Below are positions 33,700-45,438 of a stretch of DNA of 64,000 nt, piece after piece. The stretch's first letter is position 1. The number at the start of each line of letters is the position of its first letter. The translations under genes and the position numbers were made by a program. This DNA is from Ursus arctos. Its lineage: Eukaryota > Chordata > Mammalia > Carnivora > Ursidae. Under the pieces are notes generated by a model that did no database searches, was not told the origin of the DNA, and worked only from the letters and a program-made list of their open reading frames with translations. The DNA lies in contig NW_026623056.1 in the NCBI RefSeq assembly GCF_023065955.2, positions 85,683,256 through 85,747,255 of the forward strand. Reading direction: 5' to 3'.

Positions 33700-34800
33700 G
33701 GAGAACGGAGGGGAAAGAGGCATCCTTTTCAAATGAGGACCACCAACTTGAAGGGGACTTCAGGAGGAAGGTGGCCTCTAAACAATGCCTGAAAGGATGA
33801 AGAGGGCTCAGGCCATGAATGATGAAAGAAAGCCACCTATTCAGAGCAGAGGTACAGGTACATGGCTTTGTGCAGGAGCAGGGCTGGCCTGCAGCTGTTG
33901 GAGGTTTAGTGTAGGAGGTGAGCTGGCAGGGTAGCCTAGGTCACACTGCGGAACCTTGGGATGCCACATTACGGATATGGTTCTGAAGGCAACAGATGCC
34001 TGCAGGATTGGTGATTTCGAAGTTAACTCTGGCAACATTGAGGAGTATGGATGGGATGTGGAGAGAGACTAGACAGAGAGACCAGTGTGAGGGCCACTGA
34101 AAAAACTAGGCAAGAAATGACAAGGGCTTTGTGGCCGAGGCTGACACAGCTGGACTGCAGCTTCCAGCCTCCACTGCGAGGGGGTGTGGCCATGTGGAGT
34201 ATGAGCAGAAGTGATGGGCTCAGCCGCAAGATCTGCCCATCAAACCTCCTGAGTACCTCTTCAATGCCTCTTTCCTGGCAGTGATGAAGATGAATCCAGG
34301 ATACCCTTGGTGGCCCAGGGGACCCTCCATCAGCCTGAGTCCCTACATGGCTGCATGGACTATAACCAGTGTACTTGACCAGTTCTCTTTTACATGAGCA
34401 AAAACTAACCTTCTCTTGGTTTTGTGCCAATTATGCTTTGAGATCTATTTGTTATACCAGCTATGCCTGCCTTACCTAACGTTGGCCTCAACTATGATGG
34501 TGGCAGTGGGGAAGGAAAGAGACAGAGTCAAGACATATTGTGGAGGTTAGTCCTCAGGAACTGGCTACCAATTTTAAGAGCAGGTGAGGGTGAAGAGTCA
34601 AAGATGGCACCAACATTTCCAGTCTGGATGAAGGGGAGGATTGTGAGGTCATTAATCTGAAAGGGTGACTGCAGGAGGAGAAAGGGGTTTTAGAGGAAAG
34701 TAATGAGATCCATTTGGAAACTGCAGAAGTTGGGGTCCAGTAGGCAGTTAGGAACACAGGCAAGAAGCTAGCCCATGGAAGCCTGGAGACACTTCCAGAA
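33700..34800 (-). mobile_element. Second L2 LINE copy, antisense, interrupted
   Basis: 33700-34095 and 34490-34800 carry reversed L2 sequence (acttcaggaggaaggtggcc; later aagagtcaaagatggcacca and ggggtccagtaggcagttag). The middle 34130-34470 is a different repeat, so this L2 appears split by it. Confidence 0.5.
34130..34475 (+). mobile_element. Ancient LTR-like repeat, family not assigned
   Basis: Contains gtgtggccatgtggagtatg, gagcagaagtgatgggctca, catcagcctgagtccctaca and acatgagcaaaaactaacct. These occur in a widespread mammalian ERVL/MaLR-like repeat, but I cannot name the family. It lies inside L2 sequence. Confidence 0.4.
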
Positions 34801-34974
34801 CAGCCCAAGATGCCCAGGAAGCCTGCTGTTCACTTTATTCATACTGCAAGGAAATGTTGCAAATGTCAAGGACTACAGATTATATTAATTAGTTATTTAA
34901 AGTATTATTGGTAACCTTTCAAGGTGAACACTGAATGAATTATGGGTGATAAGTTGTCTTGAGTTAAAAAAAAA

Positions 34975-35115
34975 AAATCCCAGTTCTGCTACTTATCAGC
35001 AAAACAAGAAACTTCATCTCTCAGGGACTCTGTTTTCCTCCTGTACAAGATGGGAATAATACCTCTGGCCTTCCAGTGTGGCTGTGAGGAATAAATGGAG
35101 TAACATAGTCATCAC
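34975..35115 (+). mobile_element. MIR SINE
   Basis: tcccagttctgctacttatc, acttcatctctcagggactc, gtacaagatgggaataatac, gctgtgaggaataaatggag: MIR in order. Confidence 0.75.
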
Positions 35116-35174
35116 ATGGGGCTCTGCACCACCATGTGTCATTACCAAAAACCAATGTCAAAAAGAGCTGGTAC

Positions 35175-35341
35175 TTAAGAATTATTCTACACATGCCACT
35201 GAGTCCACCCACTTAATCTTCACAATACCCCTCAGAGGTACTATCACTTTCGCCACTATATAGAACAGGAACCCAAGACCAGAGAGATCAAGGAGCTTGC
35301 TCAAGGTCACATAGCTAATGGCAAAGCCGGGCTATTGCTCC
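35175..35341 (-). mobile_element. MIR SINE, antisense
   Basis: Reversed MIR: acttaatcttcacaataccc, ctcagaggtactatcacttt, gagcttgctcaaggtcacat, agctaatggcaaagccgggc. It faces the sense MIR 60 bp upstream. Confidence 0.8.
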
Positions 35342-37689
35342 AGCAGACAGACTCTGGTGGATGGACTCTTCCCTACAACATGAGACATCCACAGCAGGGC
35401 ACTCCTCTTAGGAAGGTACAGTCCCCTTGGGGAGCACAGTGTCCCTCTTCGTCCTTGCCTTTCCTGAGCCCTGGCCTAGGAAGTATTTCCAGTGGCTGTA
35501 AGCACTTGCTCATCATCTTTACCAAGCATTTCATCAAGGCTCCTGACAGTTCTCCAAAGATGTGAAGTGATTATGAGAACCTCTGACTTGTTCTTGAAAG
35601 GCAGTTTCACAATAATGGGAAAAAGTCAGGAATTCCCAAGGAATAAATGCCAGTTGGGCAAGATAATAATCTTGGGGCATTTATAATGTTCTTAATTTTT
35701 CAAACCATGTCCGCAAGCTACATCTCTTTTCCACCAAAGGAGATGGGACTCAGGCCATTCAAAGTTTCATGGAGGGAAACAGAGAACACTGGCAGAGAAC
35801 TTGTAAATTGTTACCCTTGAAAAAGGCTACTTCCGGCACCTCTCCCTTCTCTTTCTCCTCCTGGCCTGTCACAAGCCCCGGAAAACAAGTGCAAGAGAAG
35901 AAAAGGGGAGATGAATCATTCTGGCTACTGGGCCATCTCATGGATTGTGGGACTGACCCTCCCTACTTGGAAATAGCCCGGAGCCTCCCTAGAGGTTGTG
36001 ACACTACTGTTCCATCGGTCCTTCTCTTTCAGGCTGTTTTACTGCCTGGTCTGGGGACAAGATCAGACTGGAGCACAGGCTTTGCTATGAGTTACTGAAT
36101 TTAAGTTCTAAGAGGTAAAAGTCGAAGCAGTGGGATGATGCTCGGAAAGACACCAGGGGTGGGGCAGCTCAGACCACGGTGATTGACTTAATAAAGTATG
36201 AATTCCCAAAGAGGGAAGCCCAGGACTCTCTCCTGCCTCCATGTTATTAATAGGACATTCCAAGCAGTTTCAAAAGTGAGAAGGCCGGAGAATTTCTGGG
36301 TGGTTTCTGACCCCATCTGCTGAAGCTCCACAGGACTCAGCTGCCATGAGCATCTCCCCTCATCTGCCTTCAGCTGCCTCCCCAGCTCTTCTTGTGGGCA
36401 TCTGAGGGGAGCCATGTGCACTGGAGCCTTTTCTCCATGGTACACAGACTGCTTCAGTCCCTCTTCAGGATTCCACACAGCTTATAGACCTTCCCCTCCC
36501 AGCTATAACCCTTATTCCTAAGCCTTGGTGTCCATCGTACTCTCATTTTTTAAAAAAAGTTTTCTATCTTAAAAACCACAAAATAAAAAAAAAATCAATC
36601 AATATATATCTTAGAAGTACTTCTAATAGTCTCTGTACCCAACAGCCCTGGTGGCTGGCTGGTGCCTTGTTCTTCTTTGCTCAGTCTGTAGCTCATTTAA
36701 GCATCAGTGGAGATGACTCATGCTCTAGTTCTTAAAATCAAACTTGTTCCACCAAACCCAAAACCCTGTATTTATCCAAATTGTAGAAACATGCTCTTAC
36801 CACCCATCCACCAAAATACCTCCCATTCAGACCAACAGAGCGTTAATGGCTGATTCAACCCTCCCAATTTCCAAAAATATTCATACTGCTTCCTCATCAG
36901 GGCAGCAGCCCTCAATTTTCTACTCTCGGGCAGAGAATCCCACTCACAGTGGGCTTACCAACCCAAAGGTCTGACATAGGACTCCTATCGTGGGCATTTT
37001 TTTAAAAGCTCAGGGGCTCCAGGTATGTACACCTTGACTGGTGGGATCCCCTGATTCAAGCTCTTCATTTTGCTGGTGGGGAAGCCAGGCCCACAATGTT
37101 AAAGGATTTGCCCAAAGTTCCAATTAAAAGATTTACTCAAAGGAAGCTTCATCACCCTCCAACGCAACACAGACGCTCAAATAGCTTTCATATTTTCTCT
37201 AGGTCTAGAGGAAGGAAATCACTTCCAATTTTTAAATCCTTCTTAGGTAAACAATCACTTAGCTCTCATTGGTAACAACAACTTCTTTCCCTACCAAAGA
37301 AGACTTCATGGCAGAGAGGGCTCAGGCTCAGAGAGCTTGGCTGTGAACAAGCAGAAGGAATGCTCTTCCAGGCAGCCTGAAGGTGAGACCTCCTGAGATC
37401 CATAACAAGACCTGGAGTAAGCAGTTCCACAGGCTGGAGCATAAGGCAGATGAAAAAGAATGGTTAAAAGCAGATTTAAACGCTTGGTATCCTTACCACT
37501 ATTCTTCCAAAGTAATTAATCTCCAATTATATTAATACATATATAGAGATATAAGTCCCATCATGTGCAATTCTATATTATTGTAGCTTCAAGAAGTCTA
37601 TACCCCAAGAACATTGGGAGAAGTCAAATTTTGCTAATCATAGGAGGGAGATTTCATACAAAGAAGAATTTCCCAACCATTGGGGTTTT
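35342..37689. other. Unassigned stretch
   Basis: About 2.3 kb without a named gene. A faint antisense MIR-like piece may be at 37065-37130 (ggatttgcccaaagttcc). The first copy of a local duplication is at 37438-37600. Confidence 0.45.
37438..37600 (+). repeat. Local direct duplication, copy 1
   Basis: Begins agcataaggcagatgaaaaa and shares 25 identical bases with 38300-38324. Similarity then continues at lower level (ttaatacatatatagagata, cccatcatgtgcaattctat). Family unknown. Confidence 0.7.
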
Positions 37690-37800
37690 TTATAAAAGGC
37701 ATGAGCTTCCAACAAAGTAATGAGCTCCCCACTGCTCAGTGCATTTGTGTGGGGGCTGGAAGACTGCCTGCTTGGAAGGTCAGAGAGATTTCTGTTTTGA
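37690..37800 (+). mobile_element. CR1/L3-like LINE 3' fragment (weak)
   Basis: taatgagctccccactgctc followed by gggggctggaagactgcctg resembles the 3' region of mammalian CR1/L3 elements. Short and diverged. Confidence 0.4.
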
Positions 37801-37864
37801 TAGGAAGTTGGCAAAAGGACATTAAAGGAGTCTTCCAAGCATAACAGGTTGTGGACTTTTGGGT

Positions 37865-38115
37865 AAGAACTAAGGATCCACCTGGGTTTAACCCCAGTTC
37901 CACTCCTTACCAGCTGGATGACCTGGGCAAAGGAGCTAACATCTCTGTGCTCCAGTTTCCTCAATGGAAAATGAGGATACAAATACTAGTGCCTACTTCA
38001 AGGATTATCGCATGGATTAAATGATTAAATTACATGAATATCAGGGTCTAAGACATAATCAGTGCTTGGTAAATGTTCATGGTTGTTCTTGTTATGACAT
38101 TGTTATTATTATTGT
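37865..38115 (+). mobile_element. MIR SINE, near full length
   Basis: cacctgggtttaaccccagt, ccagctggatgacctgggca, gtttcctcaatggaaaatga, tcgcatggattaaatgatta, atcagtgcttggtaaatgtt: one of the best MIR copies here. It lies between the two copies of the local duplication. Confidence 0.85.
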
Positions 38116-38299
38116 GTGCTCTGGGTTCTCATCCTCTTCATGCTCCAGCATCACGGGATGCCTTGTAAGTAGATGCCACCAAAGTGGCTACACAGCACAA
38201 CATGACATCCTTCCAAGTACAGACTATGCACAAAATACCCAGTTTCCTTCTGATGGCTCACTTTTTTCTCTTTTTTTTTTTTTTTTTTAGTCAAAATGA

Positions 38300-38460
38300 A
38301 GCATAAGGCAGATGAAAAAGAATGATGAGACTCAGGTTTGAACAGCTGACATCTTTATAACCATTCCTCAGATATAATTAGTCAATAGTTACATTAACAC
38401 ATATACAGAAATGTAAGACCCATCATGTGTACTTCTATCTTATTAGCTAGAATTCAAATG
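38300..38460 (+). repeat. Local direct duplication, copy 2
   Basis: Same start as 37438 (agcataaggcagatgaaaaa), then ttacattaacacatatacag and cccatcatgtgtacttctat. The spacing between copies is 862 bp. A T run (38271-38289) lies just upstream. Confidence 0.7.
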
Positions 38461-39130
38461 TTTTTCCACCCTCAACCCCCTGAAAAGCACTTCTGGTGAG
38501 GAGAGTGGAAAGTCAGATTGGGGACCCTTTCTGCCTTTCCATTGGTTCCCTGGTGTTGAATTTTTCAGAAAAGTTTACTTTGAACTTCCATGACCCTCCT
38601 TCCACCCCCCTGCAAATTTACACACAGAACACCTTTGTGCGGCTGAGACATGGACAGAGCACAGAGAAGTTCTGTCAAGCCAAACAAGTTGATTCATGAG
38701 CAAAAATCCCCCAACTGCGTTCACAGATTAAATTGGAAAAGTATCAGCTGCTTCTGGTTGAAAATTCCACTGAAACACTTCACAGGGTGCCTGTGCCTTC
38801 AGTACATATAGTTCCCAGTGCTTGCACAATAGTCTACACGTGCAAACACACACGCTCAGTGGTACATAAGTGGCGTGTGGCCTCAAGATGTCTGTGTCAT
38901 CTGACAGCCAATGGTTTCCTGCATATTTTCTGTGCAAACACATCCCTGTCTACTAATGTGCTGCAGCCCACAAAGTTTAACAAGTTTCGGGTGGTGGGGC
39001 ACTTGGATTTTGAACTTTACAACACTAGACACCTGAGTCTAGCAAAGGGAAGTTCCCTGTTTTGTTGGCAGCCTTTTATGCTGGCATGCCTTTTACGAAG
39101 AGCTTCAATGTTGGGTAAGGAACGGCTATA
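38461..39130. other. Unassigned stretch
   Basis: Holds a 132-codon open frame (38733-39131 plus) with no recognisable domain and no codon-level support. Confidence 0.45.
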
Positions 39131-39428
39131 GGTCTGCGCTATCCTATATGATAGCCACTAGCTACTTGCTTTTGACACTTGAAATGTGACTGATCCAAAT
39201 TAAGACATGCTACAGGTATAAGATACACACCAGATTTCTAAGATTTAGTATCAAAAAAGTAACTCACTAATATCTTTATGGATATATATGTTACAGTAGT
39301 AAATAGACTATATTCGATTACATGAAATCTAGTATTAAAATTTCACTTGTTTCCTTCTCCTTTTTCAGTGTGACCACTAGAAAAACTTAAATTACACATA
39401 TGGCTCACATTATATCTTAATTGTTCAG
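39131..39428 (+). mobile_element. hAT-Charlie-like MER DNA transposon
   Basis: Order of motifs: gatagccactagctacttgc, gacacttgaaatgtgactga, gatacacaccagatttctaa, agtattaaaatttcacttgt, ttacacatatggctcacatt. This is a widespread non-autonomous DNA transposon (MER33/MER58-like; exact subfamily uncertain). Confidence 0.6.
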
Positions 39429-39535
39429 TGTTGACCACAAGTATTTATTAAAATCAGAATCTCATAGAGGTGCTCCAGGAATCTACATGGTTAATACGTA
39501 CCCAGGCGATTAAGATTATTGCCAACTGTGGACGC
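39429..39535 (+). mobile_element. MER5A-like fragment
   Basis: aaaatcagaatctcatagag, caggaatctacatggttaat, cccaggcgattaagattatt: MER5A central and 3' part. Confidence 0.6.
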
Positions 39536-39562
39536 CTGAAGTAGCAGACAGTGACTTGAACC

Positions 39563-39700
39563 ATGAGTCAGAACACCTGGATTCTGCACTTCATTCAAGT
39601 TCCTCCTCCTTCCTGGGCCTTGGTCTCCTTATTAACAGAAGGAAGTTCTTGGATTAGACCTAGAAAGGCATACAGCTTAAGGCTTCCATTCCCATTACCC
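39563..39700 (+). mobile_element. MIR/MIR3-like SINE
   Basis: tcagaacacctggattctgc, tcctgggccttggtctcctt, agaaggaagttcttggatta, then gacctagaaaggc: MIR-family layout. Confidence 0.6.
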
Positions 39701-42384
39701 GCTGACTGTATGTCCATCAACCCATGAACTCAGGTCAACAGAGATCCCAGAGACTGACTGGACCCAAATGGATAATAAATTCAGGCCATTGTGACCCGAG
39801 AGAAGCATTCATGCTCTTCAATCACAGGTACTCCTGAGAAGTCAGGGAGAAAGGGTTACCTGGGGGCTTCCCAGAGAGTGCAGCTAACTTTGGCTGAACC
39901 AGATAGAACCTCATTTATATAAATGTCATCATCACCACTAACTGACCAGGGACCCATGGCATGTAAAGTGTGCGCACACACACACACTCATGCAAATCCT
40001 GGAGCAAATTCATATCCTTAGGATGCCCTAAAAGTGGCCAAGATTCCAGGACCAACCTGGGGCAGAACCCAGCTGACCCTCAGTGAAGGCTACTTGATGC
40101 AACCTACCAACCTATTCAACCAGAAGAATCCTTTTTCAGACAGGAAGTGGGAAACCAACTTTTTTTTTAACCTTACGGAACTATCAATTTCACCTTTCCA
40201 AGAGGGCTCTGACAAAAGTTGTTAAACCAGCCTTCAGAACCTTTGAAATGCATCTTCCTAATGGAAAATGGTTTTCCAGTGGAGAAAAATTAGCTTGTTC
40301 AAAATATTTCCAAAAGTAACTAGTGAAATAAGTAGTAAAAAAAAAAAAGTCTGTGGCTTTTGGAGGAGGAAGGATAGGAAGCAGAGAAGGAAGTGGGTAA
40401 AATCCACTTCCAATTTAAACCCCAAGTGCCCTTAGGGCAAGGATGTGGGACAGTCTCTGATTCCTGGCTACCAGAGGGCACCAATAGATGGACGTTAGAT
40501 TTCAGATGGTAGTATTTCAAACAAATGTTTGTTGACTAGTGTGTGAAGACAAAATTCATAAGACTGCCTAAAAGGAAAATATCCTGGCCCCAACCTTTTT
40601 CTTAATCAATGTAAAAATCCCCAGATTCCCCACCACTTTATTGACAGAGCGAAGATAGTAGTAAAGACCAGCAACAAGCTGGTCACTCTGCAGCCACTCA
40701 GATATCAGTGCAAGGGTCTTCTATGACCCAGGACAGGCTGTACCCAGGGAAAGGGCTTTTTCTCCATTAAATAATAATATGACATAGGGCTGAGACACCA
40801 GACACCATGCTGAATGTAGAACCCTTGTGGAAGAGACCAATCTCTATATCTTGCATCACTAAAGACTCATGTTTTTAACCTCAGACCTTCCAAGATTATA
40901 TTTTCACATTAGTTTGATTTTCATGTTTGACTGAAATGTCAACTTCTGACCAAGCTCATGAAACTGGGGTTGGCCTGACCCACAAGGACTTTACCATCCC
41001 AGCTGGACAATTCCTGCCAGCAGGTAAGAGGAGGAAGACAAACAAACTTATAAGAAGTGTAATAAGCAGAACTTGGACCCAAATTATGAGCTAATGCCAT
41101 GAATAAACACACACAGAGATTCCAGGTAAACTGTAATTCTGTTTACAATGGAACAAGGCATTCTTTCCTGAGACTTCTCCTTCTCACTTATCTGATTAGT
41201 AGCTCCACATTCATGTGATCTCCTTCTTAAAAGTTTTCTACTACCACATGTGCAGGTAATAGTACTTTGCACAAGAAGTCGAGCTTAGTTAAACACAATC
41301 AGCATGGTCCAGGCAATCAGCTACATACACTGCCAAACAAAACCTCTAGTACCATTACCAACTGCTATGGCCATCTCACTGTATGACCTCACCTCGTCCT
41401 CTGAACAGAAAACAATTAATAGTACCCTTTTTGCTATCCTTAGATCCCAGCCTTGAGAGGGACATCTGGGTAACTTAAGTATTGGGTTTTAGAGATGCTG
41501 GGTCACCAGGAACCCATGTTAATGAGCAACCAAGGGGCTTCTTGGAAGATGACAGCCCAACAAGCAACTTTTAGTCATCATCAGTGAGAAATTACTGCAA
41601 GTAGACCTTGGTACCCAGTCTGAGCCTAGCCCAGCCCAGCCTGCCATATACAGAGACTGTAATGGAAATAGGGGCTGTCTTTAACTAAAGATATTGAAGG
41701 CATTAAGGCAAGGGAAGCACTACTTCAGTTACCTTCCATGAAGTACAAGACTAAGTAAAAAGAGAAATTCTCTCCACAGAAGACCACACAGCTGTGGCCC
41801 CTAAGGGCTCCACATGTCATCGGCTCAAGCAGAAAAGATGGCACCCAAGGGAGTGGACCTGAGAGGGGAGGCAGCCCTCACTCCTAGGGGTACAGAGGCT
41901 CTCCAGGGGTCTTGGGTGGCAATGGAGGCAGCTTCCCAGCATCAAACAATAAAATGGCAGCTGCACATGGTAACCAAGCTCACAAGTAATTAGGAGAAAG
42001 GTTTCTGAAGGCTGAGCTCCCAAAAAAGCAAGAAAAATATGAGTCGCCTATACTAACGTGAACCTCTTTTAAAGTTCAGGAGTTCTATGATCTTAACTAT
42101 AGTTTACAAATTCAAACCTTTTCTGAGATGCAAAAATTGTAGACACACTGAAGGGCTATGGATTCCTCCAAAGGGTGAACCAGAGATCTCTTATGGTCAT
42201 ATCTCCCTTGAGGTAAGGCAATTAGCTGGCTTAATCTGAAGCTTAGAGAAAATGAAAGATAAGCCTCTCGGTGAGTAAACAGGATGAACAACAGAGGTGG
42301 CATGCGGTCATAAGAACTCAGTGCCGTAGGGTTAGGCCTAGGGGTTTCACCTGTCTAAAGAGTAGTCATCTTCACAGGGGAGTG
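39701..42384. other. Long unassigned stretch
   Basis: About 2.7 kb in which I recognise no gene and no repeat family. Open frames are all under 70 codons. A chance-looking donor-type motif ccagcaggtaagagg is at about 41017-41031. Confidence 0.45.
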
Positions 42385-42393
42385 GAGGAGCAT

Positions 42394-42871
42394 AAAGAGC
42401 ACTGACTCTGGGGGCACCTGGGTGGCTCAGTCAGTTGAGCGTCCGACTCTTGATTCCTGCTTAGGTCCTGATCTCAAGGTCCTAAGATCGAGTCCCACAT
42501 CAGGCTCCACATTCAGTGGGGAGTCTGCTTGGGATTCTCTCTCTCCCTCTCCCTCTGCCCTTCCCCATTGTGCTCTCTCTCTCTCTCTCCAAAATAAATT
42601 TAAAAATCTTTTCTTAGGGGCACCTGGGTGGCACAGCGGTTAAGTGTCTGCCTTCGGCTCAGGGCGTGATCCCGGCGCTGCGGGATCGAGCCCCACATCA
42701 GGCTCCTCTGCTATGAGCCTGCTTCTTCCTCTCCCACTCCCCCTGCTTGTGTTCCTCTCTCGCTGGCTGTCTCTATCTCTGTCGAATAAATAAATTAAAT
42801 CTTTAAAAAATAAAAAAAAATAAATAAAAAATCTTTTCTTAAAAAAAGGAAAAAAAGAGCACTGACTCTGG
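42394..42871 (+). mobile_element. SINEC (outer copy) with exact 18-bp TSD
   Basis: Outer SINE is 42412-42601 plus its remaining tail 42842-42853: gggcacctgggtggctcagt, gttgagcgtccgactcttga, aagatcgagtcccacatcag, CT-rich end. TSD aaagagcactgactctgg is identical at 42394-42411 and 42854-42871. Confidence 0.95.
42602..42841 (+). mobile_element. SINEC (inner copy) inserted in the tail of another SINEC
   Basis: Inner SINE 42617-42826: ggggcacctgggtggcacag, ctgccttcggctcagggcgt, gggatcgagccccacatcag, tail gaataaataaattaaatctt. TSD aaaaatcttttctta is identical at 42602-42616 and 42827-42841, and is itself the tail of the outer SINE. Confidence 0.95.
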
Positions 42872-43073
42872 ACTCATAAAGATGTGGACTCACATCCCAT
42901 TTCTGCCACTTGCCAATACTGTGAATTTTAACCAATTAGGTAAGCTCTTGGTATGTTGGACACCTCAACTATCAAATTAATATTCTAATAAATACCTTGC
43001 AGGACATTTTTGAGAATTAAACAAAATACATAAAGCTCCAAATAGAATGTCTGGCATATTGTAGTTGCTTTAA

Positions 43074-43311
43074 AAAAAAAGTAGCTGGAGTGCTTGAGTG
43101 GCTCAGTCAGTTAAGCATCTGCCTTTTCCTCAGGTCATGATCCCAGGGTCCTGGGATCAAGCCATATGTCAGGCTCCTTGCTCGACAGGGAGCCTGTCTC
43201 TCCCTCTCCTTCTGCCTGCCACTTCCCCTGCTTATGCTCTCTCTCTCTCCTGCTGTCAAATAATTAAACAAAATCTTTTTTTTAAAGTCTCTTATTTTAA
43301 AAAAAGTAGCT
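43074..43311 (+). mobile_element. SINEC with TSD
   Basis: Body 43087-43298: ggagtgcttgagtggctcag, gttaagcatctgccttttcc, tgatcccagggtcctgggat, CT-rich end. TSD aaaaaaagtagct at 43074-43086 and 43299-43311. More diverged than its two neighbours, so probably older. It sits at the 3' edge of the MIR. Confidence 0.88.
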
Positions 43312-43569
43312 ACTGCTATTAACCAGCCAATTCTAACCAGCTTCCCTTATACATAAAAAAAAAAAGCATAAAAACAAATCAGAGATTGAGCCCACTAATG
43401 AAAAGGTCAAGAACAGTGTTTGTGAAGTCCTAGAATTTGAGAGAGAAAATCTCAGATTACATGGTCTAACCCCCTTATTTTTGGACATAGAACTGAGGCT
43501 GTTAAGTGTCAAATTAAGGCTACACAATTAATGAGGAACAGAACAGACCCAAAATCCATGCTTGGCTAC

Positions 43570-44005
43570 TGTTGTGGGTTGAATTGTGTACTCCCAAAAT
43601 AAAATATGCCGGAATCCTAACTCCCAGTACCTGTCAATGTGGCCTTATTCAGAGCAGGAGTCTTTACAGAGGTAATCAAGTTGAAATGAGGTCACTAGGG
43701 TGGACTCTAATCCAATATGACTGGTGTCCTTATAAAAAAAAAAAAAGGAAATGTGGACACAGACACACACACACAGGGAAAGCACCAATGGGAGGTTGGA
43801 GTTATGTCACATCAAGCCTGCATAACTACCAGAATCTGGGAGAGAAACCCGGAACAGATCCTTCCCTAGAGCCTTCAGAGGAGCAGTGCACTGTAGACAC
43901 CCTGATCTTGGACTTCTGGCCTCCAGAACTGTGAGACAATAAATTTCTATTGTTTAAGCCACTCTGTTTTTGGTGTTTTGCTTAGGCAGCCTTAGTAAAC
44001 TAGTA
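43570..44005 (+). mobile_element. MLT1-type MaLR LTR
   Basis: Sense LTR from ttgtgggttgaattgtgtac through ccggaatcctaactcccagt, ctaatccaatatgactggtg, ttggacttctggcctccaga, atttctattgtttaagccac to the aaactagtacaac end. Almost complete; no internal region. Confidence 0.88.
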
Positions 44006-44948
44006 CAACTACTTCCCAGTATACCATGCCAATACACCAGTAGTCTTTAAATCCTGTTCCATAAGGCCCTAGGGCTCCTGAAAAACAGTGATGTGCTGAT
44101 AAATGTTTGATAAATGGGCCTCAGGAGGAGGTGAGGGGGACCTAATATGTACTATTTACCAATTTCCATGGTGTAAATACTCCCACCATGGCCAATTTCA
44201 AACTACAAATGTGTGGTCAGCAAATGCAAAGTCGGGAAGACCTGCACACTGTCAGCTCTCCTAAGCCAATATGAGCCCCTGGGGGGCACCGCAGGGAACG
44301 CCACAGACAAGCAGAAGACCAAAGAAGCAGGACTCCAGGATCACCGGTAGCCCAAAATAAGCACTGTGTATTTGGGAGTAATGCTACTAAAAAAAATGCA
44401 TGAAACCATTGCCATAAACCATGACCCTCAGAAGAATATATCCACCTCTTTTTTTTCAACCTGTAGCTCCAGTTAAGTATCTATAACCTGCATGGACCTC
44501 TGGAGCCCTGGATAAGTGCCTGTGGAGATCTACCAGCTTCAGAGGGTACCTCAAGGGGCTCTTTGTCAGACGTCACCCCCTTTATTTCTGGCCTCTACTT
44601 CCTGTCCATTAGAGGTCACGCAGCTTTCACTGACCTAGAGATGAATTTCAAAAAGAATATCTTTCTTTCATAGTCAGCAAAGGGCCAAATTCTTTACCAA
44701 AAAAAAAAATCTCTTTGGGAAAAAAATTCCAGAAGAATCTATTCACAGATTCTGAGTCCTTAAACCAACTATCCAATGTGACACAGAGCTGAGACACCAT
44801 GAGAAGGTTTCCTTTTACTGGGCCTGTTCTCCAGGTTGATGCTTCTGCATTATAACATTGATGTCTCAAGACTTCACATAACAGTTCAACCCACAGGAGT
44901 CAGTGTTTATGAAGTTTCTTTCCCAAGATGACATATTTATCCCACAGT
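44006..44948. other. Unassigned stretch
   Basis: No gene or repeat family recognised. Confidence 0.45.
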
Positions 44949-45158
44949 TCAACTATTTCTTTTTTTAAAAGATGTATTTATTTATTTGAGAGGGAGGGAG
45001 GGGAAGAAGGAGGGGAGAGAGAGAATCCTCAAGCATACTCCTCGCTGAGCACAGAGCCCGACACGAGGCTCAATCCCAGGACCCTGAGATCATGACCTGA
45101 GCCAAAAGCAATCCCAGCTTAACCAACTGAGCCACCCAGGTGCCCCTCAACTATTTCT
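44949..45158 (-). mobile_element. SINEC, antisense, with TSD
   Basis: Body 44961-45146: ttaaaagatgtatttattta, tcatgacctgagccaaaagc, aaccaactgagccacccagg. TSD tcaactatttct at 44949-44960 and 45147-45158. Confidence 0.93.
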
Positions 45159-45221
45159 AACAGAGAAAATGTATAGACTAAACACAGCAAACAATAATGG
45201 TGGAAGAGAGGGGGGGTCATA

Positions 45222-45438
45222 TAGTGGTTCTCAACTGGGGGTGATTTTGCTTCCCAGGAGACCTTTGGCAATGTTTAGAGATATTTGTGGTTGCCACAAC
45301 TGGGAAAGTGGTTGCTATTGGCATATAGTGGGTAGAGGTCAGGGGTGCTCTTAAACATCTAACAAGGCACAAGAAAGCTTCCCATGATAAAGAATTATCC
45401 AGTCTAATGTCAACAGTGGGAGGTTAAGCACCCCTAGA
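45222..45438 (+). mobile_element. MER20-like hAT-Charlie DNA transposon
   Basis: Near full length at about 217 bp: tagtggttctcaactggggg, gagacctttggcaatgttta, gtggttgccacaactgggaa, agtgggtagaggtcaggggt, gataaagaattatccagtct. Length and motif order fit MER20. Confidence 0.8.

Larger units (their letters stand above)
42385..43073 (+). mobile_element. MIR SINE split by nested SINECs
   Basis: The MIR 5' part ends at 42411 (aaagagcactgactctgg) and resumes at 42854. It continues ctcacatcccatttctgcca, tttgagaattaaacaaaata, gaatgtctggcatattgtag. The 440 bp between are two SINECs. Confidence 0.8.

Noticed and set aside
34023..34430. 135-codon open frame, minus strand
   Set aside because: Lies across antisense L2 and an LTR-like repeat; no protein family and no support as a gene.
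40886..41022. Possible exon between ...aacctcag and ...ccagcag/gtaagagg
   Set aside because: Splice-like motifs of this strength occur often by chance; there is no long frame and no neighbouring exon.
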